Shown piece by piece: positions 7,827-16,082 of a stretch of 64,000 nucleotides of DNA. The DNA comes from Oscillospiraceae bacterium. GTDB lineage: Bacteria; Bacillota; Clostridia; Lachnospirales; Lachnospiraceae. How positions within the stretch are numbered: the stretch's first letter is position 1; each line of letters opens with the position of its first letter. Location: positions 1 through 64,000 of the forward strand of contig JAETOO010000009.1 in assembly GCA_021771715.1 (NCBI GenBank), read 5' to 3'. The notes beneath the pieces are model-generated. The model saw only the letters and a list, made by a program, of their open reading frames with translations, had not been told where the DNA came from and searched no databases. The translations under genes were made by a program, and so were the position numbers.

Positions 7827-7975
7827 TACTCCCTGTTGACTTTCTATGTAATTTTTGGTATAGATGAGAGGAAGCCATTTTATGTGCTGCCGTCCACAGC
7901 TGGCTGCGTACAACAGCGCGCTTTGCAGGATCGTGGATGTGCAGATAATACTTTTATACCTCAGCGATGCAGTGA

Positions 7976-8036
7976 TGGCATTTCTGCCATCCGTGTCAGA
8001 AAGCAGTGGTGGCATTTTTGCCATCCGTGTCAGAAA
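7976..8036 (+). repeat. Two direct copies of a 27-bp hairpin-forming motif
   Basis: TGGCATTTYTGCCATCCGTG followed by TCAGAAA occurs at 7976-8002 and 8010-8036. Each copy contains a TGGCA/TGCCA mini-hairpin. The pair ends 16 bp before the start of the small membrane protein, so it lies in its leader. Confidence 0.7.
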
Positions 8037-8051
8037 TCGGAGTGAACGATT

Positions 8052-8324
8052 ATGAAAAAAATACAGCGGATTCTTGCACTGGCCGGAGTCGTCCTCCTGG
8101 TCGGAATGTACCTCGTCGTCCTGTACCTCGGTCTGACGGCCAGCCCCGCCACAAAGGGAGTGCTGATGGCCGCCATCGCGTGTACGATCGTGATTCCCTG
8201 CCTGCTCTACGCGATGATCCTCATTGCCCGCGTGCTTGGCACACGCAATCAATCCCCGGATTCTGCGGACGACGCTAGCCACGCAGAACAGGACGCGCAC
8301 TCGGGCCGCGGCTCATCCGACTGA
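8052..8324 (+). CDS. Small two-helix membrane protein
   Basis: The 90-residue product has two strong hydrophobic segments (about residues 8-29 and 38-62) joined by a short loop. A hydrophilic tail rich in Ser, Asp and His follows. There is no cysteine lipobox, so it is probably an integral membrane protein with a cytoplasmic tail. I do not recognise a named family. No strong AGGAGG precedes the ATG. Short direct repeats lie immediately upstream. Confidence 0.6.
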   Translation: MKKIQRILALAGVVLLVGMYLVVLYLGLTASPATKGVLMAAIACTIVIPCLLYAMILIARVLGTRNQSPDSADDASHAEQDAHSGRGSSD

Positions 8325-8486
8325 GATTGGTGCTACCCGCACGGTGCATACGCTCTTTAAACGGATCCTGTGACATCCTGCCTGCTGCTCGGCTTGCGAT
8401 ACGGGAACAGTACACGGATCGAAAAAGCAAAAGAAGACTTTCATGACTATTTGTGCCGCTGACCTGGCGGCGGAATGGAGATTTAT

Positions 8487-8753
8487 ATGGAAGAAATTTC
8501 ACTGAAGGGGATGTTCTCCCTGGAACTGATCAAGAAGGAGCGCTATGCCGGTTCACACGGCGGTATGCGCTACATGCTGCAGATGGAGGAGGGGCAGATG
8601 AAGGCGACCGTCTACCCGGAGCCGTACTGCTGGGAGGCGACACCCGAGGAGCAGAAGCAGTCGGAGACCTTCGCGTACACGCAGGAGGGCGTCGGGGAGA
8701 TGGTCGCATGGCTGAACCGGATGTACCGGGAGCAGTATCAGACAGAGTTGTAG
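8487..8753 (+). CDS. Conserved-looking small hypothetical protein
   Basis: The product has about 88 residues. The ATG at 8487 is favoured over the in-frame ATG at 8475 because GGAG lies 6 nt upstream of it. The sequence (MYREQYQTEL end, aromatic and acidic residues throughout) looks like a compact alpha/beta domain with no membrane segment. No family recognised. The downstream spacer to 9203 contains only decayed fragments. Confidence 0.65.
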   Translation: MEEISLKGMFSLELIKKERYAGSHGGMRYMLQMEEGQMKATVYPEPYCWEATPEEQKQSETFAYTQEGVGEMVAWLNRMYREQYQTEL

Positions 8754-8859
8754 GTACATTTCTTTTCTATACTCGGCAAGTATACGCTTATCCAGAAATG
8801 GCGCGATATTGCGGGGCGCTTTGATCCCATCCTTCTGAATCATCTTTTGAGCCAGATTA

Positions 8860-8922
8860 TTAAACTTGCGTCATGTTATGCTGCTTGCGCAGCCGGGCAA
8901 TTTTTCTACCTATATTTTCCAT
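8860..8922 (-). pseudogene. Truncated XRE-type helix-turn-helix regulator
   Basis: On the minus strand, ATG at 8922 opens MENIGRKIARLRKQHNMTQV and then meets TAA at 8862-8860. This is the usual N-terminus of a Cro/CI-like regulator, cut off before the recognition helix. Just beyond it another frame reads an unrelated open stretch (KDGIKAPRNIAPFLDKRI, about 8763-8858), which suggests a deletion joined two remnants. Confidence 0.6.
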
Positions 8923-8985
8923 ATTTAACATAAGAACTTCTTTCTGCACGATGCAATGTATATTGTTTTTCCGAATTTACGATAG

Positions 8986-9147
8986 GAAACGAAAGGTGAA
9001 CAGGAAAGCAAGCAACAATTGAATTTCCATTTTGCATTCAATGAATCATTGAGTTACAATCCGCAGACGTTTATTCCAGCGAACATGAGCCAAGTAGCCG
9101 GAAAAGTTTTGGATATGTATTGTAATTTTCATTGGTTCGACATATAA
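8986..9147 (+). pseudogene. Open fragment without a start codon, probably a gene remnant
   Basis: A 53-codon frame (...NFHFAFNESLSYNPQTFIPA... ending in WFDI and TAA) has protein-like composition but no initiation codon at its beginning. It lies in an AT-rich 450-bp spacer beside the truncated XRE regulator. Family unknown. The predicted promoter of the next gene overlaps its end. Confidence 0.25.
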
Positions 9148-9148
9148 T
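9120..9148 (+). promoter_or_regulatory. Predicted promoter of the DUF4143-type ATPase gene
   Basis: TTGTAA (9120-9125), a 17-bp spacer and TATAAT (9143-9148) lie about 55 bp before the ATG at 9204. Confidence 0.65.
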
Positions 9149-9203
9149 AAAAATGTGATTACAAGACACAGAAACCCTTATAAAAGTGTGAAAGAGGATT
9201 CCT

Positions 9204-10550
9204 ATGGAACGATTGATTCTATCGAAACTGCTGGATTGGAAGAATTCTCCCTACCGCAAGCCACTGATCCTAAAGGGTGTACGCCAGGTGGGTAAGACCT
9301 GGATTCTCAGGGAATTCGGCAGACGTTATTATGAAAATACCGCCTATTTTAACTTTGACGAAAACGAGGAATACAAGCAGTTCTTTGAGACTACCAAAGA
9401 TGTGGATCGGATTTTGCAGAATTTGATGCTGGCCAGCGGCCAGAAGATTTTGCCGGGAAAGACACTTATCATCTTTGACGAAGTGCAGGATTGCCCAAAA
9501 GTAATTAACTCCATGAAGTATTTCTGCGAGAATGCCCCGCAGTATCATATTGCCTGCGCCGGTTCTCTGCTGGGAATTGCCTTGGCAAAACCATCCTCTT
9601 TCCCGGTGGGCAAAGTGAACTTTATGCAGATCGATCCCATGACTTTTACGGAATTTCTTCTTGCCAACGGTGATGAGAATCTTGCCAGGTATCTGGAGCG
9701 TGTGGATACCATTGAACCGATTCCCGACGCCTTTTTTAATCCACTTTATGAGAAGCTGAAGATGTACTATGTCACTGGCGGCATGCCTGAACCGGTCCTG
9801 ATGTGGACGGAAGCAAGGGATGTTTCTGCCATGCAGGAAGCACTGTCCGGGATCATCGGCGCCTACGAGCGTGATTTTGCCAAGCACCCCAATATCAGCG
9901 AGTTTCCGAAGATCTCAATGATTTGGAAATCTGTGCCCTCTCAGCTGGCAAGAGAAAACAAGAAGTTTATTTATAAGGTTGTCAAAGAAGGCGCAAGAGC
10001 ACGGGAATACGAGGATGCTCTGCAGTGGCTGGTGGATGCCAGGCTGGTTCACAAGATCTACCGCAGTAGCGCCCCCGGCCTGCCGGTGGCTGCCTATGAT
10101 GATCTATCTGCATTTAAGATTTATCTGGTGGATGTGGGATTGCTTCGCCGTTTGGCGCAGCTGGCTCCTACGGCATTCGGGGAGGGAAATCGTCTGTTCA
10201 CGGAGTTCAAAGGCGCGTTGACTGAAAACTTTGTGCTTCAAACCCTAATCACGCAGTTTGAAGTAGTGCCCCGGTACTGGAGCCAGAGCAATCCGCCGTA
10301 CGAGGTAGATTTCCTCATTCAGCGGGAGAATGATATTTTCCCTGTGGAGGTCAAATCCGAAGCCAACACTACCAGCAAGAGTCTCAAGAAATTCAAGGAA
10401 CTGTTCCACGATCAGGTCAAGCTCCGTGTTCGGTTCTCTCTGGACAATTTGAGGTTGGATGATGACGTTCTAAATATTCCGCTATTCATGGCAGACCAGA
10501 CAGACCGGTTGATTGGGATGGCATTGGAACAGAAAATAAATTGCCTTTGA
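9204..10550 (+). CDS. AAA-type ATPase with DUF4143 C-terminal domain
   Basis: The 448-residue protein has a Walker A loop GVRQVGKTWILREF (about residues 24-37) and a Walker B segment LIIFDEVQD (near residue 90), followed by the arginine/sensor region typical of AAA_14 proteins. The C-terminal half carries the DUF4143 pattern, including VDFLIQ and FPVEVKSE, which resembles a PD-(D/E)XK-like nuclease fold. Members are common in gut bacteria and are often found near mobile or defence genes; their function is not settled. Base composition looks more AT-rich than that of neighbouring housekeeping genes, and decayed fragments flank it on both sides, both consistent with transfer. Confidence 0.88.
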   Translation: MERLILSKLLDWKNSPYRKPLILKGVRQVGKTWILREFGRRYYENTAYFNFDENEEYKQFFETTKDVDRILQNLMLASGQKILPGKTLIIFDEVQDCPKVINSMKYFCENAPQYHIACAGSLLGIALAKPSSFPVGKVNFMQIDPMTFTEFLLANGDENLARYLERVDTIEPIPDAFFNPLYEKLKMYYVTGGMPEPVLMWTEARDVSAMQEALSGIIGAYERDFAKHPNISEFPKISMIWKSVPSQLARENKKFIYKVVKEGARAREYEDALQWLVDARLVHKIYRSSAPGLPVAAYDDLSAFKIYLVDVGLLRRLAQLAPTAFGEGNRLFTEFKGALTENFVLQTLITQFEVVPRYWSQSNPPYEVDFLIQRENDIFPVEVKSEANTTSKSLKKFKELFHDQVKLRVRFSLDNLRLDDDVLNIPLFMADQTDRLIGMALEQKINCL

Positions 10551-10613
10551 CAAGCCGTGCTGTAACACGGAACAGAGATGATCTCCGTGGAGGTTTGAGA
10601 GAGGAGCAGGAAT

Positions 10614-10798
10614 ATGGACATAGAACAACTGCGAAGCGCCTGGAAGCAGGGGGAGGCGATCGCGCAGATTCATGGCTGGGATTTTTCGATCCCGGTGAAA
10701 GATACCGGGTGCTGCGAAAAAACGGCATGTTCGTGACGCAGCAGGTCGGGGCGGCGGAGGGAACCATTCACAGGTATCTGATTGTGGCAGGAAAATAG
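10614..10798 (+). pseudogene. Internally deleted class I SAM methyltransferase
   Basis: An ATG after GAGGAGCAGG opens MDIEQLRSAWKQGEAIAQIH and GWDFS, the usual N-terminus of a SAM methyltransferase. The frame then stops at about 10735. A different frame continues with RYRVLRKNGMFVTQQVGAAE and then TIHRYLIVAGK, matching late motif and C-terminal segments of the same family. Most of the catalytic core, probably well over 100 residues, is missing, and at least two deletions are needed. The ribosome site is intact, so decay is probably recent. Confidence 0.75.
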
Positions 10799-10815
10799 AA
10801 TCATTGCGCAAGAAG

Positions 10816-10866
10816 AATGAGGATGTCAGCAGCACGGATAGAAGTGGCTGCACATCCTCATTTTTG
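10816..10866 (+). terminator. Intrinsic terminator after the methyltransferase remnant
   Basis: AATGAGGATGT (10816-10826) pairs with ACATCCTCATT (10852-10862) and is followed by a T-run. Confidence 0.75.
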
Positions 10867-10950
10867 TCGGGCTGCTCTCCAAACTGCCGCTTCGTTCCGC
10901 TCCTCAATGGTCAGGAATGGCAAGGAATTTTTTATTTTCCAAAAAATAGA

Positions 10951-10998
10951 TTGACAATCGCATGAAAACCGTCTATACTGTACTTAACGAATAAGTAC
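10951..10998 (+). promoter_or_regulatory. Promoter and inverted-repeat operator of the GntR-ABC operon
   Basis: TTGACA (10951-10956) and TATACT (10974-10979) are 17 bp apart, a near-consensus promoter. GTACTT-N7-AAGTAC (10980-10998) follows directly and would overlap the transcription start. This placement fits repression by the GntR (YtrA-type) protein encoded next. Confidence 0.75.
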
Positions 10999-11032
10999 AC
11001 ATATAACAAACAGTACGCGGGAGGGGGATTCA

Positions 11033-11404
11033 ATGGAAATCATCATAAGCAACAGCAGCGATAAGCCCATCTATGAACAAATTTGCATGCAAGTGAAACA
11101 GCTGATCATGAACGGAACGCTATCCGCCGGCGAAGCCTTACCGTCTATGCGGGCATTGGCGAAGGACCTGCATATCAGCGTGATTACGGTCCAGAGGGCT
11201 TACGAGGATCTGACCCGCGACGGATTCATAGAGACGGTGTCCGGAAAGGGAAGCTTTGTCGCGGCGCAGAACAAGGAGTTTATCCAGGAGGAACAGCTGC
11301 GCATAGCAGAAGAGCTGCTGCAGAAGGCCGCGGAGATCGGCAGGGCGCATGGGATCAGTTATGAGCGCATGGCTGATATCTTAAAGCTGTTTTATGAAGA
11401 ATGA
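11033..11404 (+). CDS. GntR-family regulator, YtrA subfamily
   Basis: The 123-residue protein has an N-terminal GntR winged helix (about residues 10-75; LPSMRALAKDLHISVITVQR is the DNA-binding core) and only a short helical C-terminal tail. This is the YtrA layout, in which the tail serves for dimerisation. Such regulators usually repress a linked ABC transporter. Here the ABC genes follow at once, and an inverted repeat sits at the promoter. A strong GGGAGGGGG ribosome site precedes the ATG. Confidence 0.93.
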   Translation: MEIIISNSSDKPIYEQICMQVKQLIMNGTLSAGEALPSMRALAKDLHISVITVQRAYEDLTRDGFIETVSGKGSFVAAQNKEFIQEEQLRIAEELLQKAAEIGRAHGISYERMADILKLFYEE

Positions 11405-11418
11405 CAGGGGGAAGAGGC

Positions 11419-12276
11419 ATGGAAGAAAACAACATTTTAGTGAAGGATTTGTGCAAACAGTTTGACAATTTTTTGTTGGACCATGTTTCGTTTCAGGTTC
11501 CGAAGGGCAGGATTGTCGGCTTTATCGGCGAAAACGGAGCCGGAAAGAGTACGACCATCAACCTGATCCTTGACGAGCTGAAAAAGGATAGCGGGCAGAT
11601 CCGGATTTTCGGTATGGAACACACGGCGCCCTCGGTCAAAGAACAGATAGGCATTGCCTTTGACGAGTGCAGCTTTCACGATGTATTTAACGCCTCAGAT
11701 ATTGAAAAAATATTGTCCGGCGTATATCCGTCGTGGGATGGCAGTCTTTACAGGCAGTACCTGAAAAAATTCAAGATCCCTGAAAAGAAGCAGATTGGTT
11801 CCTTCTCCAAAGGGATGAAGATGAAGCTGTCCATTATCTGTGCGATGGCGCACCGGCCGAAGCTGCTGATTTTGGACGAGGCGACGACGGGGCTTGACCC
11901 GGTCGTGCGGGATGAAATGCTGGACTTGTTTTTAGAGTTTATACAGGACGAAGAATGCTCTATTTTCTTTTCCTCCCACATTACCTCAGACATCCAAAAG
12001 ATTGCGGACTATGTGATTTTGATTCACCAGGGAAAAATCATTTTTGAAGAGCAAAAGGATGACCTTGTCTACAATTTTGGAATTGTGAAATGCGGAAAAG
12101 AGCAATTTGCCTCGCTTTCCCCGGATGATTATATGATTCACAGAGCCACAAATGTGAGCATGGAGTGTCTTGTCCGCGATAAGGAGGCAATCAGGCGCAA
12201 ATACAAAGATCTGGTCGTTGACAATGCGACACTGGAAGACATTATGCTTTTTTACATCAAGGGAGGTGCGGCATGA
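11419..12276 (+). CDS. ABC transporter ATP-binding protein
   Basis: A single nucleotide-binding domain of 285 residues with Walker A GENGAGKST, signature SFSKGMKMK, Walker B LLILDEATTGLD and H-loop SSHITSD. The signature departs from LSGGQ as in many YtrB-like exporters. The ATG at 11419, preceded by AGGGGGA, is favoured over the overlapping ATGA at 11401. It overlaps the permease by 4 bp, so the two are translationally coupled. Substrate unknown; YtrA-linked systems often respond to cell-envelope stress or peptide antibiotics. Confidence 0.93.
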   Translation: MEENNILVKDLCKQFDNFLLDHVSFQVPKGRIVGFIGENGAGKSTTINLILDELKKDSGQIRIFGMEHTAPSVKEQIGIAFDECSFHDVFNASDIEKILSGVYPSWDGSLYRQYLKKFKIPEKKQIGSFSKGMKMKLSIICAMAHRPKLLILDEATTGLDPVVRDEMLDLFLEFIQDEECSIFFSSHITSDIQKIADYVILIHQGKIIFEEQKDDLVYNFGIVKCGKEQFASLSPDDYMIHRATNVSMECLVRDKEAIRRKYKDLVVDNATLEDIMLFYIKGGAA

Positions 12277-12905
12277 GAGGATTGATTTATAAAGAGGTTG
12301 CCATTTTCTTTAAGAGCATAGACAAAAAGCTGGCTCTGATCGCGGCCGGCGCCATTGTCCTGCTCATGTTTGAAACGGGCGTCTATGCGGGGCTGCTTGC
12401 CTCTGTCATGCTTGCGATGACCGTGGGGATGCAGAATGTCATGAGCTTCGCGAGCGATGAGCAGGCGGGTTGGAAAAAATATCAGCTGGCAATGCCTGTA
12501 AGCGCAGCATCTGCAGTGACAAGCAAATATGTTGCTGTTGTCTGTACGCTGGCGGTGAGCCTTGCAGGAAGCATCGGGTTGAATCTGATATCCAGCGTTG
12601 CGTTCCAGAGCTTTCAAAGTACCATCTGGGGCGTGTCGATGGCTGTGGCGGTCATCGTACCGCTGCTGTGGGCGGGAATCTGCCTGCCGCTGACCTACTG
12701 GTTTGGGTTCCGCACAGCGCAGACGATGGGACTTCTCGAGGTGATTCCTGTGTGCTATCTTGTGAAATACTTTGAGGACGGGGCGGGATTCTCTGCCATG
12801 ACGGATTCCGTGCGCTCCTATGTTGTGGTGGCAGGAGCTGCAGCAGTGGTTCTCTTTCTGCTCTCAATGGGTATCAGCATGATGGGGTACAGCAGAAGGA
12901 GATAA
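12273..12905 (+). CDS. ABC-2 type permease
   Basis: The 210-residue product has six likely transmembrane helices, beginning with LALIAAGAIVLLMFETGVYA and ending with a segment before the basic tail YSRRR. It is probably the membrane half of the exporter encoded with the preceding ATPase, as a homodimer or with another subunit, because no second permease is present. Start overlaps the ATPase stop (ATGAG). Confidence 0.88.
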   Translation: MRGLIYKEVAIFFKSIDKKLALIAAGAIVLLMFETGVYAGLLASVMLAMTVGMQNVMSFASDEQAGWKKYQLAMPVSAASAVTSKYVAVVCTLAVSLAGSIGLNLISSVAFQSFQSTIWGVSMAVAVIVPLLWAGICLPLTYWFGFRTAQTMGLLEVIPVCYLVKYFEDGAGFSAMTDSVRSYVVVAGAAAVVLFLLSMGISMMGYSRRR

Positions 12906-12992
12906 AAGCCCTGTGTGGGAGAGAGATGTAATGTTGCGGAAACGGGCCGTCTGCCGGAGGAGCAAAGGGCAGTGGGCGCGGGAAACAGAAGC

Positions 12993-13041
12993 GGCAGCCC
13001 GGGGCCGGCACAGGGGGAAACCTGGCCGGTTCCGGGCTGCC
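12993..13041. terminator. GC-rich hairpin between convergent genes
   Basis: GGCAGCCCGG (12993-13002) pairs with CCGGGCTGCC (13032-13041), with further GGCC/GGCC pairing inside. It sits between the convergent permease and carboxypeptidase genes. No clear T-run, so termination strength is uncertain. Confidence 0.55.
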
Positions 13042-13061
13042 GGCTGCGTCTCAGAGAACGG

Positions 13062-14567
13062 TTACTCGCCGAGCTGATACAGCTCGGTGTATTTTTTCTC
13101 AAAATACCGAAGCAGCGGCTTCGCCGAGAGCTCTTCGTGGCAGACCTCGCGGATAACCTGCTTGGGCGGGCGCAGGCTGCCGTACCGGTGAATCTTCTCG
13201 TTCAGCCAGCCTGTGATCGTCTTGATCCTGCCGTCGGCGAGCAGTGCGTCGACCGGGCCGAGCTCCTTCTCGAGCGCGTCGAGGAACATGCCGTCGTAGA
13301 TGCTTCCGAGCAGGTAGGACGGGAAGTAGCCGAACATGCCGTCGGCCCAGTGCATGTCCTGCAGGATGCCAAAGGCATCGTTCGGCGGTGTGATGTGCAG
13401 GTACGCCTGCATTTTCCGGTTCCAGAGCGCGGGCAGCTCGGCCACCGGCACATGGTCGCGGAAGATCGCCTGCTCGATCTCATAGCGGAGGATAATATGC
13501 AGGCAGTACGTCACCTCGTCCGCCTCCGTGCGCACAAAGCTGTTCTGGACGTGGTTGATCTCACGGCAGAAGACATCGAGCGGGACGCGCCCGAGATCCG
13601 GCAGGAGTGTTTGGATCTCCGCGTAGATCGGCAGCCAGAAATTGCGGTTCCGGCCGAGGATGTTCTCGAAGAAGCGGGACTGGCTTTCGTGTATACCCAT
13701 GTAGCAGCAGCCGGCTGCGGCCGTGTTCTGCAGCGCGGGGCTGACATTCTGCTCGAGGATGCCGTGGCCGCCCTCGTGGATAGCTGTGGACATGGCTGAG
13801 ATGGGGTTGTCCTCGTAGTAGTGGTTCGTGATGCGGACATCGTTGCGGGAAAAACCGGCGGTGAAGGGGTGTTCACTCGTCGCGGCAACGCCTGCGTTCA
13901 TTGAAAAACCGATATAGTCAAACAGCAGCCGCTGCACCCGTTCCTGCGCGTGGATGTCATAGTGTCCGCGCAGCAGGCTGCTATCCGGCTGCGGCGCCGC
14001 GAGAATCCGGTCGAGCAGCGGCAGCAGTCCCTCCTTGAGCTCAGCGAAGACGCGGTCGATCGTCGCGGCGTCCATGCCCTCCTCGAACCGGTCGAGCAGC
14101 ACATCGTATGTCTCGCGTCCCGGGTCCGTGTAAGCGCAGGACTGGATCGTCATGTCGATCAGCTGCTCTAGATAAGGCGCGAAAAGCGAGTAGTCCGCTG
14201 CCTGCTTTGCCTCCTGCCAGGCGCGCATGGAATGGCTCTGCAGTCTTGAGAAGGCTTCGTGGAACTCCTTTGGGATCCGGCGCTGCTTTTCCAGCTCGCG
14301 CGCAAGATGATGTACCGTGAAGCGCATTCCCTCGTCGAGCTGCTCGTACTCCTCCGGCTCGTTCAGCGCGGCAACGAGCGCCCCGAACTCCTCCGAGGTG
14401 GACAGGGAGAAATGCTCGGTCGAAAAATAGGTCATCGTCGCCGACATCTCCTCAAACCCGTTTTTTGGAGTTGCGGTATACAGATCCCAGCTCATCAGCG
14501 AGATTGCGCGCTGGATGTGATTCAGACGGTCGTAGAGCGCCTGAAAGCGGTTTAACGTGTCACTCAT
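13062..14567 (-). CDS. Carboxypeptidase M32 family
   Basis: A 501-residue cytoplasmic zinc metallocarboxypeptidase of the Taq/Pfu type, which removes C-terminal residues from peptides. The catalytic HExxH is HEGGHGILEQN. Other family segments include MSWDLYTATPKNG near the N-terminus and DMHWADGMFGYFPSY near the end. The ATG at 14567 follows AAGGAGG; the upstream in-frame extension has no ribosome site and overlaps the spacer. Length is normal for the family. Confidence 0.95.
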   Translation of the reverse strand: MSDTLNRFQALYDRLNHIQRAISLMSWDLYTATPKNGFEEMSATMTYFSTEHFSLSTSEEFGALVAALNEPEEYEQLDEGMRFTVHHLARELEKQRRIPKEFHEAFSRLQSHSMRAWQEAKQAADYSLFAPYLEQLIDMTIQSCAYTDPGRETYDVLLDRFEEGMDAATIDRVFAELKEGLLPLLDRILAAPQPDSSLLRGHYDIHAQERVQRLLFDYIGFSMNAGVAATSEHPFTAGFSRNDVRITNHYYEDNPISAMSTAIHEGGHGILEQNVSPALQNTAAAGCCYMGIHESQSRFFENILGRNRNFWLPIYAEIQTLLPDLGRVPLDVFCREINHVQNSFVRTEADEVTYCLHIILRYEIEQAIFRDHVPVAELPALWNRKMQAYLHITPPNDAFGILQDMHWADGMFGYFPSYLLGSIYDGMFLDALEKELGPVDALLADGRIKTITGWLNEKIHRYGSLRPPKQVIREVCHEELSAKPLLRYFEKKYTELYQLGE

Positions 14568-14814
14568 AACATACCTCCTTGGAAACGAAATTGGCTTCAC
14601 TGCAAATGGCACAGCGGCAGAGCCGACAGACGGAAACGGAAGCCGTATGCCGTGTGCGGCGTGAAGCGTGCTACAGCCAGTATAGCACGGATTATGGGCC
14701 AATCCAACAGAAACCTGCCGCAGATTTGTTTTGACTCTTGCATTCTCTGGGCGTTTTGAGTAAAATAACTTACATTGGGTATGCTTAAATATTTTGGAAA
14801 GCAGGGAACGTAGG

Positions 14815-15975
14815 ATGGAAGCGTATTTGGATAATTCTGCGACGACGCGGTGTCTTGATTCGGTCGTAGAGCTTGTGGCGAAGGTGATGCTCGAGGACTA
14901 TGGGAACCCGTCCTCGCGGCACCAGAAGGGTGTGGACGCGGAGCAGTATCTGCGGACGGCGCGGGAGACGATCGCGAGGACGCTGAAGGTCAATGAAAAG
15001 GAAATCTTTTTCACCTCGGGCGGCACGGAGTCGAACAACTGGGCGCTTTTGGGCGGGGCGTATGCAAATCGCCGCGCGGGGAGGCACGTGATCACGACCG
15101 CCGTTGAGCATGCGGCGGTGCTGATGCCGACCCAGTTTCTGGAGGAGCAAGGGTATCGCATTACCTACCTGCCGGTGGACGGGAAGGGGCAGATCAGCCT
15201 GGAGGATCTGCAGAATGCGCTGTGTGAGGAGACGATTCTTGTCTCGATTATGATGGTGAACAACGAGATCGGCGCGATCGAGCCGGTCGAGGAGGCCGGG
15301 AAGCTGATCAAGGAGTACAATCCCAATATTCTGTTCCACGTGGACGCGATCCAGGCATACGGAAAGCTGCGGATCTATCCGAAGCGGATGCACATCGACC
15401 TGCTGTCCGTCAGCGGACACAAGCTGCACGGCCCCAAGGGCACCGGATTTCTGTATGTGAATGAGAAGACAAAGCTGAAACCGCTGATTTTCGGCGGCGG
15501 CCAGCAGCGCGGCATGCGCTCGGGCACGGACAATGTGCCGGGAGCCGCGGGACTGGGGGAGGCGGTGGCGCAGAACTTTGCGCACTTTGATGAGAGCGTG
15601 GAGCATATGCTGCTGCTCAAGGAGCGGATGATGGACGGGCTCGAACGGCTCGACGGCCCTGTGATCCTGCACTCGGAGCGCGGGGCGGCGGGTGCGCCGC
15701 AGATTGTGAGCGCCTCCTTCCCGGGTGTGCGCAGCGAGGTGCTGCTGCACGCATTGGAGGAGAAGGGCGTCTATGTGTCGGCCGGCTCCGCCTGCTCGTC
15801 GAACAAGAAGCTTCCGGTGAGCACGGTGCTCAAGGAGATCCACCTGCCGCCGGAGCAGCTCGAGTCGACGCTCCGGTTCAGTTTCAGCCGGTTCACGACC
15901 GAGGAGGAGATTGATTACTGCCTGCAGATGCTCGCGGAGCTGCTGCCGGTGCTCAGAAGATATGCGAGACGGTGA
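14815..15975 (+). CDS. Cysteine desulfurase (NifS/IscS family)
   Basis: This PLP enzyme takes sulfur from cysteine as a persulfide. The 386-residue product starts with EAYLDNSATTRCLDSV, has the PLP lysine in SGHKLHGPKGTGF and the catalytic cysteine in VSAGSACSS near the C-terminus. The ATG at 14815 is chosen for the conserved N-terminus and the AGG just before it. It directly precedes thiI, as nifZ does in Bacillus, so it is probably the sulfur donor for 4-thiouridine in tRNA. Supply of Fe-S assembly is an alternative role. Confidence 0.94.
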   Translation: MEAYLDNSATTRCLDSVVELVAKVMLEDYGNPSSRHQKGVDAEQYLRTARETIARTLKVNEKEIFFTSGGTESNNWALLGGAYANRRAGRHVITTAVEHAAVLMPTQFLEEQGYRITYLPVDGKGQISLEDLQNALCEETILVSIMMVNNEIGAIEPVEEAGKLIKEYNPNILFHVDAIQAYGKLRIYPKRMHIDLLSVSGHKLHGPKGTGFLYVNEKTKLKPLIFGGGQQRGMRSGTDNVPGAAGLGEAVAQNFAHFDESVEHMLLLKERMMDGLERLDGPVILHSERGAAGAPQIVSASFPGVRSEVLLHALEEKGVYVSAGSACSSNKKLPVSTVLKEIHLPPEQLESTLRFSFSRFTTEEEIDYCLQMLAELLPVLRRYARR

Positions 15976-16082
15976 GCGGTTGCAGTGGCAGTTTGTGGGA
16001 TTGCAGCGGCGCTGGGAGGACATAGGAATAATGGCATGCGGGTGCGGAGCCGGCATGTGGGATGTTGGAAGAAGGAGAGAGC

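Noticed and set aside
9204..12905. Anti-phage defence island
   Set aside because: A DUF4143 ATPase, a broken methyltransferase and an ABC exporter do not form any defence system I know, and no effector or toxin partner is seen.
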